Shown here piece after piece: positions 60,412-64,000 of a stretch of 64,000 nt of DNA. The position numbers were made by a program, and so were the translations under genes. Each line of letters opens with the position of its first letter. Positions within the stretch are counted from its first letter, which is position 1. Below the pieces are notes generated by a model that searched no databases, was not told the origin of the DNA, and was given only the letters and a program-made list of their open reading frames with translations. Origin of the DNA: a virus. Location: positions 21,535 to 85,534 of IMG/VR virus record IMGVR_UViG_3300033997_000141; one strand, 5' to 3'.

Positions 60412-61905
60412 TCACTCCTCGGTCAGTCGGACCATGTTGAGGTCGCGGCGGGGGATGTACTTGGCCTTCTCGTCATCGCGGCCTTCGTGCTCCACCCACG
60501 CCACATTGTAATAATTTTCTACGCTGAACAGCGGATAACTCATGGCGCGGAGCTTCTGCGCCCAGTACGCCCGCTGCGGGTCGTGGTCCATCTCCAGCTC
60601 GCGCGCCAGGTTCTCCATCTCCTCCATCCACTCTGCCTGAGCCAGGTGGAACACCCCGGAGGTATCGACCAGCTCCACGGCCTCCCGCACCGTCGCCGCC
60701 GACATGAACGTCTCACCGCGACGCTTCTGGTCCTCCACCGCGAAGCGCACCAGCTTGCCGGTGGGCAGCCCCGTCAGCAGCGACATGCCGATCAGGCAAC
60801 GGGCATTGATCAGCACAGGCTCGCGCGTCCGGCACCGGCCCGACACACACAGCCGGCGAATGATCAGCCGCGCCATCACCTTGGTCATGTCCTCGCCCGG
60901 GTCGCCGCTCAGTTGCAGCTCGGACCAGGGCCGCTCATAGACCGCCCGCACCGCCGCCGCGAAGGCCATGTTCGTAGGGTGCGCTGCGTCCGCCCAGTAG
61001 CCCATGCCGTAGTCGCGCTCGATGCGCCGCCGGCTGTGGGGCTGGATCAGGGTGGAGTTGACGGACAGCGCCTGCATGGCGTCGATCATCACGCCCGGCT
61101 TGATGGCGTTGATGCGGTGGTAGAGGTCGGCGCCATAGCCGCTGTTGTGCATCAGGTGCATGGCGAACGGACCTCGGGTGCCCTCCAGCCACTCGCGCCG
61201 CGCCGAGTAGGTGCGGTCCTTGTACTGGATCACCTTGCGCAGCCGCTCCAGCCGCCCGGCATACGCACCTTCATCCTCACTCGACAGCTGGTAGAGCTGC
61301 GACTCGAGGAACATGTCGCCATGGTGATGCACCTGGTCGGGGCGATAGCCGACGGTGGCCAGCGCGTCGGAGAGGTTGGACTCGACGTCCTGGTCCTCGA
61401 ACTCCAGCAGCCCGAGCGCCCGCTCGCACGCCACCTCCAGCTCGTACAGGGAGCAGCCGCCCAGCAGCAGCGCGACGGTGCGCGGGCTGCATGGCTCGAA
61501 CGGGCTGCCGGAGCTGTGGCGCAGCGCCGACTTGGCCAGGCCGTTGAGGTAGGCCTTGAAGGGCTCATCGGGCAGGTCGTGGGCGCCGATCAGGCAGCGG
61601 CCGGCGTTCCTGGCGATCTCCTCCTCAAGGTAGGGCGACCCCCCGGTGGCCGGCTTGGGCACCAGGCCGTTGGCGACCATCTGCGCAGCCAGCAGGTGCT
61701 GGCCCAGCACGTTGAGATCGGCGGGGCTGGCGTGCTTGACCGCCGCAGGCACGGAGCGCTCCTTGCGGCTGCGACCCCCGACGGGCAGTGTCACAACGTG
61801 CGGCGCGCCGACCTTCTCGGAGCTGCGGTGCACGGATTTCTTGGGCTTGCGGGCAGCCTCTTGGGCTGCGACCTGCTCCGGGGACAGGGTCTGAAATAAG
61901 TTCAT
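60412..61905 (-). CDS. Uncharacterised 497-aa protein, first gene of the leftward unit
   Basis: 497 residues from ATG 61905 with GGAG five bases upstream. The N-terminal 60 residues are basic (EAARKPKKSVHRSSEKVGAP). The rest looks mostly helical with an acidic C-terminal third (EWMEEMENLARELEMDHDPQ). No motif is recognised. Being first behind the repeat-rich non-coding region suggests early and strong expression. It could be a host take-over or replication-start protein; this is inference from position. Confidence 0.66.
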   Translation of the reverse strand: MNLFQTLSPEQVAAQEAARKPKKSVHRSSEKVGAPHVVTLPVGGRSRKERSVPAAVKHASPADLNVLGQHLLAAQMVANGLVPKPATGGSPYLEEEIARNAGRCLIGAHDLPDEPFKAYLNGLAKSALRHSSGSPFEPCSPRTVALLLGGCSLYELEVACERALGLLEFEDQDVESNLSDALATVGYRPDQVHHHGDMFLESQLYQLSSEDEGAYAGRLERLRKVIQYKDRTYSARREWLEGTRGPFAMHLMHNSGYGADLYHRINAIKPGVMIDAMQALSVNSTLIQPHSRRRIERDYGMGYWADAAHPTNMAFAAAVRAVYERPWSELQLSGDPGEDMTKVMARLIIRRLCVSGRCRTREPVLINARCLIGMSLLTGLPTGKLVRFAVEDQKRRGETFMSAATVREAVELVDTSGVFHLAQAEWMEEMENLARELEMDHDPQRAYWAQKLRAMSYPLFSVENYYNVAWVEHEGRDDEKAKYIPRRDLNMVRLTEE

Positions 61906-62038
61906 GGCCACTCCAGGGTAAAATCGGAAAATCGTTATGAAATTAGCATAAAACGCGAAACCTCGATAGGTGAGGTAAGGCTCATTTTGCGATTATTTCT
62001 TCGGTCTTTTCCCAGTTGACCCCTACTTGGGAGTTATA

Positions 62039-62059
62039 CCCTTATCGTCTGTATAAGGG
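62039..62059. promoter_or_regulatory. Inverted repeat with GTATAAGGG motif
   Basis: CCCTTAT-CGTCTGT-ATAAGGG: seven-base arms, seven-base centre. GTATAAGGGC (62051-62060) recurs exactly at 62241-62250, and its complement CCCTTATAC is at 62466-62474. Repeated short sites suggest binding of one protein, or phage promoters. Confidence 0.5.
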
Positions 62060-62230
62060 CAGTGTGGAAAAAGCGAAAAGTTGGCCGTTTCGGTGTGGTT
62101 AAAAAGTAACCGAAAACCGGCTTCTGTAACTCTTGGCCGCGTAAGTTATGGTGACGACGCGGCGGCCTCCTTTGCGCCCAGGGAATCCGCTGGAGGCCCC
62201 GTGGATGCCGGGGTTGGGGCGGATGAGGGC

Positions 62231-62315
62231 GTCAGGGAGGGTATAAGGGCGGGTGAAGGCGTGGAATTGCTGGGAGGCGCCGGGAATACTGGAGTTGAGG
62301 GGTGTCAGGGAGGGT
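62231..62315. repeat. 12-base direct repeat GTCAGGGAGGGT
   Basis: Exact copies at 62231-62242 and 62304-62315, each followed by G-rich sequence with GGTATA (62240-62245; 62324-62329). Confidence 0.6.
62235..62253 (+). other. G-quadruplex-type tract
   Basis: GGG-A-GGG-TATAA-GGG-C-GGG: four G triplets with loops of 1, 5 and 1 bases, matching the standard rule for intramolecular quadruplexes. It contains the GTATAAGGG motif. Confidence 0.6.
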
Positions 62316-62465
62316 GAGGAGGCGGTATAGGGCGGGAGTGAGGGGGATAGTTAGAGTTTTCACGCTGCCAGCCTAACCGCTAGAATCATTTTTCAAAAAA
62401 CGTTTCAAGTCCTCCGGGACGTAAACTTTATTGTTTCCCTGGATCAGCCTGAGTGTTATGTGACT

Positions 62466-62521
62466 CCCTTATACAATAACAATAACAATAACAATCATAA
62501 GTAATACTTACTTACTTACTA
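62466..62521. repeat. AT-rich tandem repeats and palindrome
   Basis: CCCTTATAC (62466-62474), then 3.7 copies of CAATAA (62474-62495), then the palindrome TAAGTA-A-TACTTA (62498-62510), overlapping nearly four copies of ACTT (62506-62521). Such low-melting repeat runs are typical of unwinding elements at origins. Confidence 0.65.
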
Positions 62522-62543
62522 CAGGCCGTCTGTCTGAAAAGAC

Positions 62544-62584
62544 TTGACACGCACCTTTACTCGTGTTCACCGCCACCTTTACTC
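62544..62584. repeat. TTGACA and 11-base direct repeats CACCTTTACTC
   Basis: A perfect rightward TTGACA (62544-62549) lies next to exact direct repeats CACCTTTACTC at 62552-62562 and 62574-62584 (22-base period). No -10 box is seen at 16-18 bases, so a promoter is not claimed. Confidence 0.5.
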
Positions 62585-62626
62585 ACCGTCACACCGCCAG
62601 CATTCCTTTACGCTGCGCTGTGCCGG

Positions 62627-62828
62627 TTAGGGTTTGCCCACTGCCAGGCTCTTGATCCGGGTGGCGCCGCGCGGGGCGGCCGGGCGTGGCTGGCGCGCCG
62701 ACCACCACTCGCCGAGCGCGCTCAGGGCGATGCCGAGCAAGGCCAGGGGCGGCCACGGTGGCGCAGAGGGACAGCAGGGCCAGGTCATGGCCGTCGAGGC
62801 CGTCAAACACGATCACAGGGAGCTTCAC
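62627..62828 (-). pseudogene. Small membrane protein gene with apparent +1 frameshift
   Basis: GTG 62828 with AAGGAGG upstream starts VKLPVIVFDGLDGHDLALLS. The frame as given runs on as an Arg/Pro-rich string unlike a real protein and ends at 62589. If one C of the run CCCC (62749-62746 on the reverse strand) is skipped, the other frame gives LALLSLCATVAALALLGIAL, a clean membrane helix, and ends LAVGKP with TAA at 62627, about 67 residues. Either a sequencing indel, a broken gene, or a real frameshift. Confidence 0.55.
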
Positions 62829-62881
62829 AGCGCCTCCTTGGGGGTTGGGTAGGACGACCGGGTGATCGGCTGCGGATGGGC

Positions 62882-63358
62882 TCACAGGTAGGTCAGGTGA
62901 CGCTGCTCGAGGGCGTTGATCTCGCCCGCCAGCTGCGACCACAGCTTGTCGCTGCTGTGCTGGTTGGTGACGAAGCCGTCACCCTGGCTGAGCTGCAGCC
63001 AGACCTTGCCCGGCATCGCCAGCAGGCCCTCGACAATGTCGCGCTCACCGGCCAGCTGGGCCTTGGCCAGCGCGTCGTGGTAGGCGCCGGGGTTCTCGAT
63101 CAGGTCGCCCAGCAGCAGGCGGCGCATGCGCACCTTGGCCGTGCTGCGCGTCGGGCGGAAGTAGTGGGTATCAGCGCACCAGTTGCAGGCCTTTTGCAGC
63201 GCCTGGTTGGTGTGGCCGCCGGCAATGTAGGTGTCCACCTGCGCCCGGTTGACGCCGTTGATCGTCACCCAGTAGATGTTCGGGTACGGCAAATCCAGGC
63301 TGCGATTGGCCGGAGTCAGGCGCACACGTTCGATCAGGTCGGTCAAGGTCATGGTCAT
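62882..63358 (-). CDS. Uncharacterised 158-aa protein
   Basis: 158 residues. MTMTLTDLIERVRLTPANRS, LDLPYPNIYWVTINGVNRAQ and NQALQKACNWCADTHYFRPT. Helix-rich in the second half. The ribosome site is weak, and ATG 63352 two codons later is possible. It follows a terminator, so it needs its own promoter in the 114 bases upstream; I see no clear one. Confidence 0.62.
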   Translation of the reverse strand: MTMTLTDLIERVRLTPANRSLDLPYPNIYWVTINGVNRAQVDTYIAGGHTNQALQKACNWCADTHYFRPTRSTAKVRMRRLLLGDLIENPGAYHDALAKAQLAGERDIVEGLLAMPGKVWLQLSQGDGFVTNQHSSDKLWSQLAGEINALEQRHLTYL

Positions 63359-63472
63359 GGGGCTAGTCCTAATGCGGGGAATTTTCGATGGGGATTTTTG
63401 GACCGCCTTTTCAGGCCGCCGTTACCCTTGGCACAGGCGCGGCGAGACCGACGGCCTCACCCGCGCGCGAAT

Positions 63473-63499
63473 AAAAAAGCCCGACCAGGTGGCCGGGCT
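63473..63499 (-). terminator. Rho-independent terminator
   Basis: Reading leftward AGCCCGGCC-ACCT-GGTCGGGCT (nine pairs, one G-T) followed by TTTTTT. It ends the unit of the 63-aa membrane protein. It closely matches the terminator at 27971-28001 (AGCCCGG...CGGGCTTTTTTATT). Confidence 0.85.
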
Positions 63500-63508
63500 A
63501 AAGGGAAA

Positions 63509-63700
63509 TCAGATGCGCTGCAGACCGCGATTGGCCGCCCAGCACAACAAGCCATACGCCACGGCGCCGGGCAGCGCGGCCAGCGGATGCAGACCGTAGC
63601 CGTCGAGCACGTAGGAAAACGCGGCGTCGGCGGCGATTCCAGCGACGATGAGGAACGCCAGCAGGACCAGCAGGCGCAGGATCAGGGCGACGTAACGCAT
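63509..63700 (-). CDS. 63-residue membrane protein
   Basis: MRYVALILRLLVLLAFLIVA opens the first of two membrane segments (about 4-28 and 38-57); basic end CWAANRGLQRI. Last gene before a terminator. Small two-pass phage protein of unknown role. Confidence 0.62.
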   Translation of the reverse strand: MRYVALILRLLVLLAFLIVAGIAADAAFSYVLDGYGLHPLAALPGAVAYGLLCWAANRGLQRI

Positions 63701-63737
63701 GGCGGGGTATCCTTGGGGCGCCGGGGCGCCCGGTAGG

Positions 63738-64000
63738 TCAGAACTTGAAAGAGACCGGTGCGGCGCGTTCGGCGGCCGGTTCGATCCCGAGGTCATCGGC
63801 GGGGAGCAGTTCACACCACGCCTTTGTCCCACTGGCGCGCAGGTCGGAGGCGGCGCGGCTGCAATAGGCCAGCTCGCTGGGTGACGGGGCCACCCAGGAC
63901 TGGGTAACCTGCTCGCTGCAACGATCAGCCGCCACGCCGTCAATGACGGTCGGCGTGCATGACATGGAGACCAGCAGGGCGGCAAGCTTGCCGCCCCCGG
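63738..64000 (-). CDS. Small exported Cys-containing protein (5' partial)
   Basis: The frame runs from the right edge to 63738, so the start is outside the window. The visible start KLAALLVSMSCTPTVIDGVA looks like a signal peptide, possibly a lipoprotein signal with an imperfect lipobox at Cys. Four Cys in the mature part could pair in the periplasm. An internal ATG at 63965 has no ribosome site, so I prefer the longer form. A periplasmic or outer membrane role is inferred. Confidence 0.55.
   Translation of the reverse strand, partial: GGGKLAALLVSMSCTPTVIDGVAADRCSEQVTQSWVAPSPSELAYCSRAASDLRASGTKAWCELLPADDLGIEPAAERAAPVSFKF

Larger units (their letters stand above)
61912..62620. other. Repeat-rich non-coding region, candidate origin or control region
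   Basis: About 700 bases without a convincing gene on either strand. From left to right it holds: AT-rich leader sequence before the 497-aa gene; an inverted repeat CCCTTAT-CGTCTGT-ATAAGGG; a G-rich block with direct repeats and a G-quadruplex-type tract; an AT-rich block with tandem repeats and a palindrome; and 11-base direct repeats near a TTGACA. An open frame of 78 codons at 62081-62317 (plus strand) is Gly/Val/Glu-rich and lies over repeats; I take it as chance. A replication origin, a divergent control region or both are possible. Confidence 0.6.

Noticed and set aside
62016-62057. TTGACC and TATAAG as a rightward promoter
   Set aside because: The spacing is 30 bases, too long for sigma-70; no rightward gene follows.
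62081-62317. 78-codon plus-strand open frame in the non-coding region
   Set aside because: Low-complexity Gly/Glu/Val product that follows the DNA repeats, no good ribosome site. Treated as chance.
62589-62828. Full-length reading of the frame past the C run near 62746
   Set aside because: The product after ATVAA is Arg/Pro-rich with no hydrophobic core; the +1 frame gives a much more protein-like end.
1-64000. CRISPR arrays, tRNA genes, insertion sequences and integrase/attachment sites
   Set aside because: No regularly spaced repeats with unique spacers, no cloverleaf sequence, no transposase or integrase motif were noticed in reading; a dedicated search was not possible here.

Overview
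The window looks like a large part of a tailed (siphovirus-type) bacteriophage genome. Evidence is a lambda-order tail module (tape measure, M, L, K, I, J, fibre), a lambda R-like endolysin with spanins, a complete phage replisome and nearly 50 tightly overlapping small genes. There is no integrase, repressor, tRNA or ribosomal gene. High G+C, codon use and the small tail-appendage genes suggest a high-G+C gammaproteobacterial host such as Pseudomonas; this host call is inference. Both window ends cut genes, so capsid and packaging genes probably lie outside.

Layout. 1-14.4 kb is transcribed rightward: tail tip and fibre genes, then endolysin, two small appendage proteins, i-spanin/o-spanin, a DUF5675-like protein and two holin-like membrane proteins. 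A 10-bp stem hairpin (14387-14410) ends this unit and separates it from a convergent unit. From 14.4 to 61.9 kb nearly every gene reads leftward, many joined by ATGA, GTGA or TGATG overlaps. Read in the direction of transcription (high to low coordinates), the unit starts near 61.9 kb with about 40 mostly unrecognised small proteins, several with zinc ribbons. A C5 cytosine methyltransferase interrupted by an intein follows (38.4-41.6 kb). Then come a Dda-like helicase, a primase-helicase, an SNF2-type helicase, a separately transcribed 299-aa protein, MazG-like and ThyX nucleotide enzymes, a three-domain DNA polymerase I, an exonuclease, a dNMP kinase, a PD-(D/E)XK nuclease, ATP-dependent DNA ligase and an SbcD/SbcC pair.

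61.9-62.6 kb is the only long non-coding stretch. It holds repeated GTATAAGGG motifs, a G-quadruplex-type tract, AT-rich tandem repeats and a palindrome, and is the best candidate for an origin or master control region. Beyond it lie four more leftward genes, one apparently frameshifted, and a rho-independent terminator.

How the parts work together: primase-helicase, polymerase, ligase, helicases and nucleases form a largely self-sufficient replication and recombination set. ThyX, dNMP kinase and MazG-like proteins adjust the nucleotide pool. The methyltransferase probably protects the DNA from host restriction. The rightward genes build the tail and lyse the cell. Most striking are the intein placed exactly before the catalytic cysteine of the methyltransferase, the eight EPLxTIT repeats in the same protein, the repeat-rich non-coding region, the +1 frameshift near 62.75 kb, and an unrecognised 689-aa protein with a DUF2135-like domain next to a membrane protein.
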